A stretch of DNA of 64,000 bases. Source: Liolophura sinensis (taxonomy: Eukaryota; Mollusca; Polyplacophora; Chitonida; Chitonidae). The notes beneath the pieces are model-generated. The model had not been told where the DNA came from. It was given only the letters and a program-made list of their open reading frames with translations, and ran no database searches. The stretch is taken from the NCBI RefSeq assembly GCF_032854445.1, contig NC_088306.1:28367764-28431763 (forward strand). The letters are read 5' to 3'. The position numbers and the translations under genes are program-made. This document shows, in pieces, positions 13,201 through 24,054 of the stretch (position 1 is the stretch's first letter; each line of letters opens with the position of its first letter).

Positions 13201-16200
13201 TCAGTGTCTTCGTCATTCCATGTTATTTCATATTTCACACCTGTCGGTGTTTATACAGCCAGTGGCTTCGTCATGCCATGCCATGATATTTCATAATCCA
13301 TACCTTCATGACTTACAGTCAGTTCTTTCGTCATGCCATGTTATTTCATTGTTCATACCTTCAGGTTTTGCAGTCAGTGGCTTCGTCATGCCATGATATT
13401 TCATAATCCATACCCTCATGCCTTACAGTCAGTTCTTTCGTCATACCATGTTATTTCATTGTTCATACCTTCAGGTTTTGCAGTCAGTGGCTTCGTCATT
13501 TCATGTTATTTCACATTTTATATCTTCAGGTCTTACTGTCAGTTCTTTCATCATGGGAGGATTCGTAAAAGCGTTCGGTATATTTTTCGCAGAGTTTTCA
13601 GAGAAATTTGAAAGCTCGGCATCAGCCACGTCTCTCATAGCCTGCGTCCGCGCCACCATGTTTACGTTTGTAGGTGAGTTTGGGTTTGTCTTTTTATATC
13701 TTTTTTGAAATAATATTTTGTATTTGGTAATACACGAGACCATTCTAACCATGATAAACTTAAACTCAATATACTTTTTTAATTTTATGAATTGCGACGA
13801 GGCCTGAATTGCCAAGCCTGCACAGAGAACCTGTGAAGATGCATTTTGAACTTTGATTGACCTTGATTGAGGGTGGAATGTTTTATTTGGCTTATAAAAC
13901 ACAGCCCAGAGCTTAATAGCATTGATCGCTTTAAACCACATATCGATGACACAAGTTCTGAAAAGTATAACCTTTGATTTATCACACCAGGGAACATCGC
14001 CGTTTTCCCTTGTGGTGTGTGAATGCCGGCATGTTTTGACGCCTAGGTGTATAATTTATGAATTCGGCTCTTGTTTTCAGCACCACTGGCTTCGCTATTA
14101 TGTGACCGCTACTCAGAGAGAAGCGTCTTGATGCTGTCAGCCACTCTCAGTGTATCCGGTTGTTTCCTAGCCGCATTCGCTCAAAATATGGCGACTGTGA
14201 TTGTGGGCGTTGGAGTGTTAATGGGTGAGTACATGTGGCTAAGAGACATTGATCTAGATAAAAGTGTATTTGACAACAACAAACTGTGAGACAGCTGACT
14301 CAAACACAGGCGATCTCGCGTTATTAAGTCTCGTGAGATCTCCGGTGTTTTAGTCAGCTGCCCCAAATCTCGCAACTACATGTACACACTCTTACCAGAA
14401 ATTTGTCTAAATTTCTGCATGAGTCAAGTACATTGCTATTTATTTATGCTTTTAAAGACGACAGCATAAATTTGTTTGGGTTCCTTAGATGTTTGTAACG
14501 AGCTTAACACCAAACGCTGATTTCACTTTAATAACCAGCCGCAATGTATCGAGAGTTACCTTAATACGTTGCTTAGTGTTTTCGAATCTTTCTTATTTGA
14601 AGGTGCCGGGATGTCCTGCTTTTTCGCCCCCGTACAGATGGCGATAGGGAAATACTTTGTTCGGTTGAAATCTGTGGCAATCTCTGTGGTCTTTGGTGGA
14701 ATGTGCTTGTCTCAGATTGTCATGGCACCTATCATAGTGATTGTGCTGAGAGAATTTGCACTTCAAGGAACCCTCATTCTCTACTCTGGATTGCTACTTC
14801 ACTTAGCTGTCGCCGCAGCTCTCGTATTTCCACGCGACCTCGAAGATGCCAATGACCAGGTTCCCGCTGGATCCGACAAGGCCACAGAAATGACGGATTT
14901 AAAACTGTCAAGCCAATGCGAAGCTCAACATATAGAGACGAATCCAGCTGATCTGAACATGCAACCCCCCGTCCAGAGCCTCCTTTCAGTCAGTGAATCT
15001 ACTTACATGGTTGGGAAAAGTAACGACAGTCAGCAAAACCCTCAAGTTCGCTTTGTTCAGAATCCGACGACAAATGTTATTTTGGCGTCAAACAGACGTT
15101 TATCGGCTTCTTTTCGAGGGAAGCTCCAACGATGCCCCAAGTGGACGAAGTCATTAGTACGTGCTCTGGATCTATCTTTAATTAAAAACAGTCGCTTTAC
15201 TTTATACGCCTTAGCGCAGTGCTCCGCTCAGATTGCTTTCATGAACATACCGGTGTACCTGTTTCCAAGGGCGGAAGATTACAGGGTTTCCAAGGAAGAC
15301 GGCGCACTTCTTTTGACTATTATGGGGTGCACCGATTTGTTTGCAAGAGCCGTCTTCGGTATATTGGGGGACGTACAGAAAATCGGACCAAAGTTCATAT
15401 TTACCTGGGGGGCAGTTTTGTACGGAATGTCGGCGGCTGCCTTGCCCTTTACCACAGGTTTTGCTGGAATGAGTGTCGTGTGTGGGTTTTTGGGTCTGTT
15501 CGCTAGTACAACCATTGCCCTGAATATGCCCATCCTCGTCGACATGGTTGGCGTAAGAAAATTAGCCAAGGCTATAGCGTTGACCAGTTTCATATCGGGA
15601 ATCACGACAGCAGTTGCCCCTCCATTACTAGGTCAGTTCGGGTAAATACATGGACTATTCTTGAGAACGACGTAAAGCACACATGAAATAAATAGATAAA
15701 TTAATTGATAACAATAACAATAACAAAAGCGTATACTGTGAAATGTGTGTACGTCCCTTGGGCTATGGCTGGGTTTGTCCAGTGGCTATCGGGTAAAGGG
15801 AAGTCACTCTGCGGGTTCATTTAGTGCATTTCCGTACATGTGAGTTCAGTACATCTCGTGGTCGAGCGTGTGGGGTTGTAGGGATAGAGGGATGGAGTGG
15901 GGTAACTTATCTAGCTCTGCAAGACGGAGACATAAATAAATAGGTTGAGTTAGTTCTTGTACGAGTAATCTAACTCTCTGTAACACAAATATGAATATAA
16001 TGTAAGGAAATGTAACAATTTTCTTGAGAGATAGTTATAACTTACTCCCTGTAAAATCTACGTCTTATGTCAATGTGTCAAAAAACTCCATATCATCAAC
16101 AGCCATATGTTCGCACATTATTGTTTGAATATATACACAAATAACAGTTGTATGATATTGAGTCACGCCTTATTTTATAGCAATTAGTCAACATTATCGA

Positions 16201-16869
16201 TATAGCCAACAAGTACACAAAAAATTAGGCAGTGAAGTTTGGCCGCCATAAATGTTATTTTCTTGGCCGCATCTTATTTAATATTATTCAGTCCAATTTC
16301 TTGATGCACCAGCAATCAACAAATATATTATTGCTCAATGAGGTACGAATAAACCATAAATATCATTTTGGTGAAAGGGGAGTGGAACGACCCATTCGTC
16401 GCTTTGTGTCTCGCGACCTGTCTCAATCAACTGTGAGAATGAAGTGGTAGTGGGCGGGGTTGGGGGAAGGGGATTAGGGTGTGCCGGGGTGTTGTTGTCA
16501 AAGGTACGTGTCTTTCAATCCAGACAACACGTGAGATGACCGTGGGCAGGGAATTTATAGACTCTCACACTCACATTTTTGTGGGGTCTTAATCGTTAAT
16601 TAAGCCTTGCAACGTTGTGGTGTTTTTCTCATCGAGCTGTACCTTCCCTCAATTTTCTTCATAAAAAGGTTATTTGGATTTATATTACAGGCCACATCCG
16701 GGACGTGACCAACTCCTACAACATCGTGTTTTTCATCTGTGCCGGGACCCTTTTTCTCTCGGCTGGTTTTATGTTTACGGACCCGATTCTGCAGTGGTGG
16801 AGACGCAGGAAAGGGCGACAAACCCGCGAATCCAACGACCATGGCCAAATGACAGAAATGAAGCCATAA
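10281..16869 (+). CDS. Gene A: SLC16/monocarboxylate-transporter-like carrier, five exons, 517 aa
   Basis: A complete MCT-like carrier of the major facilitator superfamily, expected in the plasma membrane and to move a small carboxylate or similar solute. Exons are 10281-10338, 13530-13673, 14081-14224, 14603-15631 and 16691-16869, all with GT-AG introns in phase 1, giving 518 codons including TAA. The start is the first ATG after an in-frame stop at 10173, and the 19-residue exon 1 matches gene C. Visible features: DRGWAW at residues 10-15 (usual motif DGGWGW); K33; loop motif CDRYSER between TM2 and TM3; YFVRLKSVAIS from residue 133 (the TM5 family motif); a hydrophilic central loop at about 193-312; TM7-TM12 from about 315; D360 and R364 in TDLFAR of TM8. 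K33, D360 and R364 align with Lys38, Asp309 and Arg313 of human MCT1, residues known to be needed for proton-coupled transport, so proton coupling is plausible. The short C-tail is basic (WWRRRKGR). The exact SLC16 subfamily and the substrate cannot be read from sequence. Confidence 0.93.
10339..13529 (+). other. Intron 1 of gene A (3.2 kb)
   Basis: A phase-1 intron with donor GTGATA and acceptor TATCTTCAG. The left part holds a (TTTA)n run at about 10355-10385, a diverged SINE-like 3' piece around 10895-10985, and otherwise unassigned sequence. The right 2.5 kb is entirely the minisatellite described separately, and it runs through the acceptor into exon 2. Confidence 0.88.
11068..12850 (+). 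repeat. 53-bp minisatellite, about 33 units, in gene A intron 1
   Basis: A 53-bp unit contains TTTTAACCAGTTTCAACATC, ATAATAGGTTAGCTCATAAT and TAACACCCACA. Two unit types alternate: one with AAATTCATCATAGG, dominant on the left, and one with AACATCATAATAGG, dominant on the right. Many units end in CACCCACAG, an acceptor-like step, and others in CACCCACAC. The array is in register with the degenerate array that follows: the AG at 12803 is 159 bp (three units) before the AG at 12962. Confidence 0.95.
12851..13560 (+). repeat. Degenerate ~55-bp units continuing into gene A exon 2 acceptor and coding start
   Basis: Units of about 55 bp follow the pattern CAG|GTCCTACAGTCAGTTCC, CATCATGACATGTTAT, CTCATATTTCACA. 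Acceptor-like CAG|GT steps occur after 12962, 13016, 13072, 13364 and 13474, and the true exon 2 acceptor is at 13529, so spacing is 54-56 bp or a multiple of it. The final unit includes the acceptor and exon bases GTCTTACTGTCAGTTCTTTC plus ATCATGGG, coding LTVSSFIMG. Unit sequence aligns base by base with the 53-bp array (CAGTTTCAACATCATAATAG versus CAGTTCCTACATCATGACAT), so both are one array diverging towards the exon. Confidence 0.85.
15632..16690 (+). other. Intron 4 of gene A
   Basis: A phase-1 intron of 1059 bp with donor GTCAGT and acceptor TATATTACAG. I see no element or array in it. Introns 2 (13674-14080) and 3 (14225-14602) are short and likewise unremarkable. Confidence 0.85.
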
Positions 16870-17344
16870 AACAATATGCCCCAAAATATCGGCTCGAATC
16901 CAGCGGTCATCAGTGAATTTGTGTGGGAAAGTTGTTTTAACTGCTTTTTAAAATTTTGCTACAGCCACATTTCAAGCAGTACCTCTGGTTCACCGTAATA
17001 GTTTTATGTTGTGTTTTTCAAAAACTTATAATTCAGACAGGTTATAGGTGTCGGTAAGTTGGCGTCATTCTAGAGACATTATTTCGAAATCAAGGAGACG
17101 GAAATGATCCATGTGACGGCAACCAAAGGAACTCATTTGTTCAAAGATGTACAAACACACGAAGCTACTTGTACATAGCTCTGGGTAAACGAGTTGTAAG
17201 AGAACATTTCTCTCCTCAAAGGTTTGCTAACTGACCCTTTAAAAACCTACTGTACCAAACATAATCTGTTCTGGTTTAATTTTACCCAGACATAAACTGA
17301 TGTCGTTGACATTTTTTACTTGTAACATTACTTTAATTAAAAAT
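16870..17344 (+). other. 3' flank of gene A
   Basis: Probable 3' untranslated and downstream sequence after the TAA at 16867-16869. No strong AATAAA signal is visible before the minisatellite begins, so the transcript end is undetermined. Confidence 0.4.
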
Positions 17345-18105
17345 CTATGGCTTTGATCATGTGTACAAACTGGTGATACAGACTTGACCATAGGTGCAAA
17401 CTGGTGACAAAGTCTTGATCATGTGTGCAAACTGGTGATACAGACTTGATCATGAGCGCAAACTGGTGATACAGACTTGATCATGTGTGCAAACTGGTGA
17501 TACAGACAATCATGTGTGTTAGCTTGTGATACAGACTTGATCATGTATGCAAACGGGTGATGCACACTTGTTCATGTGTGCAAACTGGCGATACAGACAT
17601 GATCATGTGTGCCAACTTGTGATACAGACTTGATCGTGTGTGCAGACTGGTGATACAGACTTGATCATGTGTGCAAACCGGTGACACAGAGTTGGCAATG
17701 TGTGTAAACTGGTGAGACAGACTTGGTTATGTGCGCAAACTGGTGATACAGACTTGACCATGTATTCAAACTAGTGATACAGACTTGATCATGTGTGTCA
17801 ACTTCTGATACAGACATGGTCATGTTTCCCAACTTGTGATACAGACTTCGTTATGTGTGCAAACTAGTGACACAGATTTGACCATGGTTGCAAACTGGTG
17901 ATACAGACTTGATCCTTTGTGCAAACTGGTGATACATACTGTGTGCCAACTGATGTTACAGACTTGATTATGCATGCAAACTGGTAACACAGACTTGATC
18001 ATGTGTACAAACTGGCAATACAGACTTGGTGATGTGTGCAAACTGGAGATACAGACTTGATATTGTTGTGCAAACTGGTGATATACAATTGCCATAGCAC
18101 GGATG
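17345..18105. repeat. 31-bp minisatellite, about 25 units, degenerate
   Basis: The unit is TTGATCATGTGTGCAAACTG followed by GTGATACAGAC, with substitutions and small indels throughout. It sits about 480 bp downstream of the gene A stop codon. Confidence 0.93.
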
Positions 18106-18469
18106 CCAACTATGCTTTCGTTGAATCGCCTCTGTGTGGCGCTGCCATGGTTACTGGCATAACGCCTAGCAGACATTTCGCATGGTAGCAAAACTGATGT
18201 AAAAGTTCCTAAGAGAACACCATCCACAGGACGTGAGTTAAACCTGGCTGCCTTCCTCGCGTAAACAACTTCACTTGTAAATGCTCTCCGTGAACGACTT
18301 TTTAAGCCAAGCGTGCCAAGTGGCGAAGAGCTAGATGAGAGTTCACTGACGTGCGTGAAGCTTTTGTCTGTTCATGTCAGACTGTTCTTTGGATGCCAAT
18401 TATCTCATGTACGAGGTTTTATCGGGCTGGGGTCCTTGCTTGTGAAATGTGTGGTAGTGACGTTAAAAC

Positions 18470-18866
18470 CATATTCCTTACAGCGCGTGTGTAGCTCTCT
18501 ACCTTTTGCTTTACATCACTGCCACCACTAGTAAATTTTGTACAGAAATCTTGAACAACGCCGGCGTCGCTGAGGTCACATGGGTCACTCTGATGAGGCA
18601 GGAACTGATGTCAGAAAACACAATCTGTGTCAACCTTTGTCTCTCACAATACACATGCATTCTGCCTATCTAGAGTACATACAACATGATTCTAACCAAA
18701 ACCTAAAACAATTTTATTGATGAACGGTGATTGCATAGTTCACACGTGATGACACTAAGCCTAATCAAGCCTACGGTCTCGCAGGTTCCAAAGGTCATGC
18801 TTGTCTGGTGGTGGCAGTGATGTAAAGCGAAAGGTAGAGAGCGAGGCATGCGCTGTAATGGGTATG
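18470..18866. mobile_element. MITE-like element with inverted ends, copy 1 (about 397 bp)
   Basis: The ends are inverted repeats of about 55 bp. The left end runs CATATTCCTTACAGCGCG, CTCTCTACCTTTTGCTTTAC, ATCACTGCCACCACTAG. The right end is its reverse complement (CTGGTGGTGGCAGTGATGTA to GCGCTGTAATGGGTATG). No transposase is encoded. A second copy with the same ends lies at 59294-59924. Confidence 0.82.
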
Positions 18867-18899
18867 CCTTAAAATTCATAATTTTGGTACTTTCCTAGC

Positions 18900-19095
18900 G
18901 CTCAGCATAACGGGATAAGCCATGGACTAGTCGGCATGGTGTCAGTTAAATGTGACTGGATGGAGCATCATGTTATGTGTCGTCGGCATGGCGTTCCATT
19001 GAGTCAGCACTTAAAATATATCCGCATTCATTCTCATCTACTATGACGAAAGGCCGAAATACTGTTGAAAGGGACGATTAACCTCAAAAAAGAGA
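18900..19095 (-). mobile_element. Dispersed repeat family B, fragment
   Basis: Contains GACTGGATGGAGCATCATGT, CGTCGGCATGGCGTTCCATT and TGACGAAAGGCCGAAATACT. It resembles the reverse complement of the copies at 19675-19960 and 27035-27395. Probably a short non-autonomous element; the family boundaries are unclear. Confidence 0.5.
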
Positions 19096-19184
19096 AGCTA
19101 GTAAACAATTTCGTTAGTTGTTGCAGAAAGCGGCTCCCTCCACTGTTAGAACTATATATGCTGTGCAATGAATTTACCTGAGAT

Positions 19185-19410
19185 TTATCTATTTGTTTAT
19201 TTGATTGGTGTCTTACGCCGTACTCAAGAATATTTTACTTATACGACGGCGGGCTGCATTATGCTGGGAGAAAACCGGGCAGAGCCCGGGGGAAAACCCA
19301 CGACCATCCGCATGTTGCTGTCAGACCTTCCCAGTTACGGTCGGAGAGGAAGCTGGACTTGAACTCACAGCGACAGTATTGGTGAGGGGCTCCTGGGTCA
19401 TTGCAATTTA
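19185..19410 (-). mobile_element. SINE, tRNA-type with conserved core, nearly full
   Basis: The plus strand shows the reverse complement: a TTTATTTGATTGGTGTCTTA tail, TACGCCGTACTCAAGAATAT, CTTATACGACGGCGGGC, CCGGGCAGAGCCCGGGGG, GACCATCCGCATGTTGCTG, then GACTTGAACTCACAGCGAC (B-box region of the tRNA-like head) and GGGGCTCCTGGGTCATT. The start of the head is truncated. Confidence 0.9.
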
Positions 19411-19674
19411 CCTAAAAAGTTTCACTATTGAAAAAGTGTTATTTATAGAGTGCATAGATTTCTTACCGTTTTAAAAAAATAACAATGAGTTGATCTTGCA
19501 GCATTGAAATGATAACAAATAATACAACCACAAGTATTTCTGAATCGAGACATGAAAAGATCTAAACGTTCTGGAAATACAATGCATATCACTCCTACCC
19601 TGCGCACATACATGCGCAGCTAAAAGAATTTTGCTTGTATTTATGCTTGGGTTTTTACGATGTGTATTAACAAC

Positions 19675-19960
19675 ATAAGCATATGACGACGGGGGATCAT
19701 TAGATGTGTTTATTTTACGCAATGTTTTGTCGTGGCAGGGCTTCCACCACTGAAATATCACTCCAAATACTCCAAACTTGACACTCCACCCAGTCACAAT
19801 GCCCCAACACTGGGCCAACCAGTCCTGTTTTCTTGCTCTAACCTCTCAGCCTCAGCAAGTACCGTTTTTGAAGTCTTTGGTATGACCCACCCGGGATTTG
19901 ATTCCAGGTCTTTCGAATTCGAAGCGGACGACTTAACCGAAACGGTCTGAGTTCTCGGGT
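19675..19960 (+). mobile_element. Dispersed repeat family B
   Basis: Shares CACTCCACCCAGTCACA, TTCTTGCTCTAACC, GTCTTTGGTATGA, GGATTTGATTCCAGGTCT and TCGAAGCGGACG with the copy at 27035-27395. The end nearest 19900 looks tRNA-like (a GGATTTGATTCCAGG box), which suggests another SINE in the reverse-head arrangement. Confidence 0.6.
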
Positions 19961-20189
19961 TACCGAAATAACTTGTCCCTGATTGGTTATACTTGATAAC
20001 ATGGACGCCCTTTCGATTGTCTCAATGTGCACGTTTTATCTTACTTTGAACTGCGATATCTCGGTGATATAACATAACTAAAATGAAAATTGTACTTTTT
20101 GAAATTTATTTGAGGTATATACTACATCGACGCGTATACATACATATTGGCTGCTTTTGTGTTTTCTTTTACCACCTGAGGTGAATAGG

Positions 20190-20385
20190 CCAAGCACTAG
20201 CCGACTAGGTGTCTCTATATACTGTGACTGGGTGAACATCGTGTCTGGCGTTCCAGACAGACAGCGCTAGAAATATGTCGACAGTGGGTCTGGTCGGCAT
20301 ACTAAAAGGAGACAGCGTCAAGATAGGACCAAAATAATGTCGAAAGCTACGTTAAACCCACATGAAACAAACAAACATTTCTTCC
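20190..20385 (-). mobile_element. Dispersed repeat family B, fragment
   Basis: Contains GACTGGGTGAACATCGTGTC, GTCTGGTCGGCATACTAAAA and a terminal CTACGTTAAACCCACATGAA ACAAAC-type tail. It resembles the 18900-19095 fragment in orientation. Low-confidence family assignment. Confidence 0.45.
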
Positions 20386-20387
20386 AA

Positions 20388-20540
20388 TTTTATTTATTCA
20401 TTTACTTAAATGGTGTTTAACGACGTACTGAATAATATTTCACTCATACAACGGCGACCAACATCATGGTGGGAGGAAACCGGGGGAAGCCCACAACGAT
20501 CAGCGCAGGTTGCTGCAGGACCTTCCTGCGTACAATCGAA
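20388..20540 (-). mobile_element. SINE 3' half and core
   Basis: Reverse-complement SINE: TTATTCATTTACTTAAATGG tail, GTTTAACGACGTACTGAATA, CACTCATACAACGGCGACCA, ATCATGGTGGGAGGAAACCG, CACAACGATCAGCGCAGGTT. It breaks off before the tRNA-like head. Confidence 0.85.
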
Positions 20541-20617
20541 CTTTCCTTTTAAGTAGTTAAAATGTAATTCTACATATAATGGTAACATCACTCATTGCAC
20601 GTAGCACCAGTAAAGTT

Positions 20618-20740
20618 GTTTATTTATTTGATTGGTGTTTTACGCTATATTCAAAAATATTTCACTCTTACGACGGCGGTCTTCATAATGCTGGGAGAAA
20701 ACCGAACAAACCCTGCAGGGAAGAGCACATGGAAACGCTT
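20618..20740 (-). mobile_element. SINE 3' half
   Basis: Reverse-complement SINE: GTTTATTTATTTGATTGGTG, TTTTACGCTATATTCAAAAA, CACTCTTACGACGGCGGTCT, CATAATGCTGGGAGAAAACC. Truncated after about 120 bp. Confidence 0.85.
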
Positions 20741-20899
20741 GCGCGCGCTATTAATACTGCCCTGGGCGTCCGGTGAAAATTGGCTACGAAATCCGCCGGG
20801 AAAACAAAATAAATCTCGTCCAATCTTGAGTGCCATCGACAAAACGTTCATGTAGAAGATCTGGTGAAAATGTAAGCGGTGGCTTCAGTTTAAGCATTA

Positions 20900-21475
20900 A
20901 CATATAACCACATCACGCATAACCTAGTAACACGTACACATAACCTGTTCACAGATGACTAACATATGTGGACACATGTACACAGGTAATACATATAACC
21001 GGTTACTCTTACAAACCAGTGACAAACATTCCACAGTTCATGGGATCAAGCATTACCCAATAACACATAATCTATTCACAGATAGCCGTCACACAAAACC
21101 CAGCCACGCATAAAAAGATCATGCAATACCTAGCCACGCATAAAAAGATCACACAATACCTAGCTACTCACGAAAAGATCACACATTGCCTAGCCATATA
21201 TAAAAAGATCACACAAAACCCAGCCGCACATAAAAGAGTCATACAATGCCTGGCCACAGATAAAAAGATTACAAATACATAACCGCACATAAAAAAGGCC
21301 CATACAATACCCAACCACACGTAAAAAAGATCACACAATACCTAGCCTCAAATAAAAAATCACACAATTCATAACCACACACAAAAGGTCCATACAATAC
21401 CCAGCCGCACATAAAAGGGTAAAACAAAACCCAGCCACACATAAAAAGGTCACACAAAAAAACAACCAGACCGGG
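20900..21475. repeat. ~30-bp minisatellite, left arm, degenerate
   Basis: Units of about 30 bp of the type CACACAATACCTAGCCACGC ATAAAAAGAT, becoming more diverged to the left (AACCTAGTAACACGTACACA). It is separated from the homogeneous 60-bp array by a SINE at about 21476-21815, and both arms share the CACACAATACCCAGCCACAC motif, so they look like one array split by an insertion. Confidence 0.88.
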
Positions 21476-21815
21476 CCCCGTTGGCTCACTCGGTAGACAG
21501 TCTGCTTCGGGAGCCTGATGAGAGATCCAGCGTCAAATCTGGGTCAAGTCACACTTACGACTTTAAAAGAAGTTCCTCGCTTGGCGGTCAGAGTTGAGGG
21601 GATAGTGCAACGAGTGGTTGGCTCGTGTCAGTATAATGTGTCAGGTGGGGCAGCTTACTTGCCTTCCGTAAGTCGTCTCAGTGACGCAGCACAATATAAA
21701 AGACCAGTAGAAATGCGTCCTGCAAGAAGGAGGCACATTACATGCACTCTAAGGACTCCTTCGTCGTCATATAACTGAACAGTTCAACGGCGTTAAACCA
21801 CTTACTTACTCACAC
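21476..21815 (+). mobile_element. tRNA-derived SINE, second family, inside a minisatellite
   Basis: It begins with a tRNA-like head (GGGCCCCGTTGGCTCACTCG with an A-box-like TGGCTCACTCGG; B-box-like AGCGTCAAATCTGGG), followed by a body with AAGAAGTTCCTCGCTTGGCG and GGGGATAGTGCAACGAGTGG, and ends TCGTCGTCATATAACTGAAC, GGCGTTAAACCACTTACTTA. Satellite sequence continues on both sides. Because the head is joined to a long body with a tail, I do not call it a tRNA gene. Confidence 0.82.
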
Positions 21816-23115
21816 CGATCGACTCATAAACAGGCCACACAATACCCAGCCATACACAGAATGGTCACACAAGGACTAGCCACTCATAAACAGGCCACAC
21901 AGTATCCAGCCACACACAGAATGGTCACACAACGACAAGCCGCTCATAAACAGGTCACACAACACACAGCCACACACAGAATGGTCACACAAGGATTAGC
22001 CGCTCATAAACAGGCCACACAATACCTAGCCACACACAGAATGGTCACACAAGGAGTAGCCGCTCATAAACAGGCCACACAATACACAGCCACACATAGA
22101 ATGGTCACACAAGGACTAGCCGCTCATATACAGGCCACACAATACACAGCCACACACAGAATGGTCACACAAGGACTAGCCGCTCATAAACAGGCCACAC
22201 AATACACAGCCACACACAGAATGGTCACACAAGGACTAGCCGCTCATAAACAGGCCACACAATACACAGCCACACACAGAATGGTCACACAAGGACAAGC
22301 CGCTCATAAACAGGCCACACAATACCCAGCCACACACAGAATGGTCACACAAGGACTAGCCACTCATAAACAGGCCACACAATACACAGCCACGCACAGA
22401 ATGGTCACACAAGGAGTAGCCGCTCATAAACAGGCCACACAATACACAGCCACACACAGAATGGTCACACAAGGACTAGCCACTCATAAACAGGCCACAC
22501 AATACCCAGCCACACACAGAATGGTCACACAAGGACTAGCCACTCATAAACAGGCCACACAATACCCAGCCACACACAGAATGGTCACACAAGGACTAGC
22601 CACTCATAAACAGGCCACACAATACCCAGCCACACACAGAATGGTCACACAAGGACTAGCCACTCATAAACAGGCCACACAATACCCAGCCACACACAGA
22701 ATGGTCACACATGGACTAGCCACTCATAAACAGGCCACACAATACCCAGCCACACACAGAATGGTCACACAAGGACTAGCCACTCATAAACAGGCCACAC
22801 AATACCCAGCCACACACAGAATGGTCACACAAGGAGTAGCCACTCATAAACAGGCCACACAATATCCAGCCACACACAGAATGGTCACACAAGGAGTAGC
22901 CGCTCATAAACAGGCCACACAATACCCAGCCACACACAGAATGGTCACACAAGGACTAGCCACTCATAAACAGGCCACACAATACACAGCCACACACAGA
23001 ATGGTCACACAAGGACTAGCCACTCATAAACAGGCCACACAGTATCCAGCCACACACAGAATGGTCACACAAGGACTAGCCACTCATAAACAGGCCACAC
23101 AATACGCAGGTATAC
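21816..23115. repeat. 60-bp higher-order minisatellite (dimer of ~30 bp), about 21 units
   Basis: Each 60-bp unit holds two related halves, one around AATACCCAGCCACACACAGA and one around AAGGACTAGCCACTCATAAA, each followed by a GGYCACAC step. Units differ at a few fixed sites (ACTCAT/GCTCAT, ATACCC/ATACAC, GGACTAG/GGAGTAG) and length is constant for more than 20 units. Since 60 is a multiple of three the array yields a 423-codon open frame with a 20-residue period. I regard that as an artefact. Confidence 0.95.
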
Positions 23116-23420
23116 AGGTAAAGGCCACATGATTCCCCGTTACACATGAAACTGTCACACATGAAAAGGCAAATAAACCTCAGTCACACATAAAATAAAG
23201 TCACACAATACCCAGTTACACAGAAAACTGTCACACATGAAAAGGCAAATAAACCTCAGTCACACATAAAATAAAGTCACACAATATCCAGTTACACAGA
23301 AAACTGTCACACATGAAAAGGCAAATAAACCTCAGTCACACATAAAATAAAGTCACACAATACCCAGTTACACATAAAACTGTCACACATAGCCTGGTCA
23401 CACATGTCCTGGTCACACAC
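23116..23420. repeat. 76-bp minisatellite, about 3.5 units
   Basis: A 76-bp unit contains GAAAAGGCAAATAAACCTCA, GTCACACATAAAATAAAGTC and CCAGTTACACAGAAAACTGT. It follows directly after the 60-bp array and shares its TCACACA and ACCCAG words, so it is probably a diverged right edge of the same satellite. Confidence 0.9.
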
Positions 23421-24054
23421 GTACTGTGACCTTGACATACATACTGTGACCTTGACATACATTCTGAAAGAGGTAAGGACTATCATACGTTTAACATCAT
23501 ACTCAAGAATTGTTGGCTGATGACCGATGGCAGTTTTACGAGTGGACGACACATGTCTACGCTAAAGTGTCAAGTAACATACTAACTTCCATTCGGGCGG
23601 CCCACAACTCTACCTCTATATTGTATTTCATATACTGATATTACTTTTGGTTAACCCCTTCAGTCGGCACTGCTCTCTCTATCATGTGCGGCGTAATTCT
23701 GACATTTTCTTTGAGGTGTGTGTAGCAACGTATATACCTGTGTATAGACGACATGAGAGGGTTTACGTGTAGCGTGTCCAGTGTATCAACATATGCCTAA
23801 TATTAATCTGATATTTATATCACATACATGTATGTCTATGCAAAATAATACCGCACTTCAGATTCATAATATTTTGACAATAGCATCGCCTGTTTATCCT
23901 TCTAGGTAGCACACACTAGGCTGACAGGAATTTTTCTATGGAAGCCCATTAAAACCATCATCCTGATGTCCATCGTCTGAAAGTAAAATCGCCCGGTGAA
24001 GGTAGGAAGTGAAAGGACAGGGAACCGACGCGTGATGGACAAGGAGATGTTAAG
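23421..24054. other. Nothing recognised
   Basis: Short unique stretch between two satellite blocks with no supportable gene. Confidence 0.4.

Noticed and set aside
17820-18227. 135-codon minus-strand frame
   Set aside because: It covers the 31-bp array and its edge; repetitive Cys/His/Gln-rich translation with no family resemblance.
21476-21560. tRNA gene
   Set aside because: The head has tRNA-like boxes but no clean cloverleaf, and it is fused to a SINE body and tail. The same reasoning applies to the heads at 39640-39690 and 58300-58360.
21861-23132. 423-codon open frame
   Set aside because: It is generated by the 60-bp array; the unit length is a multiple of three, so the frame stays open by construction. 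There is no start context or non-repeat coding sequence at either end.
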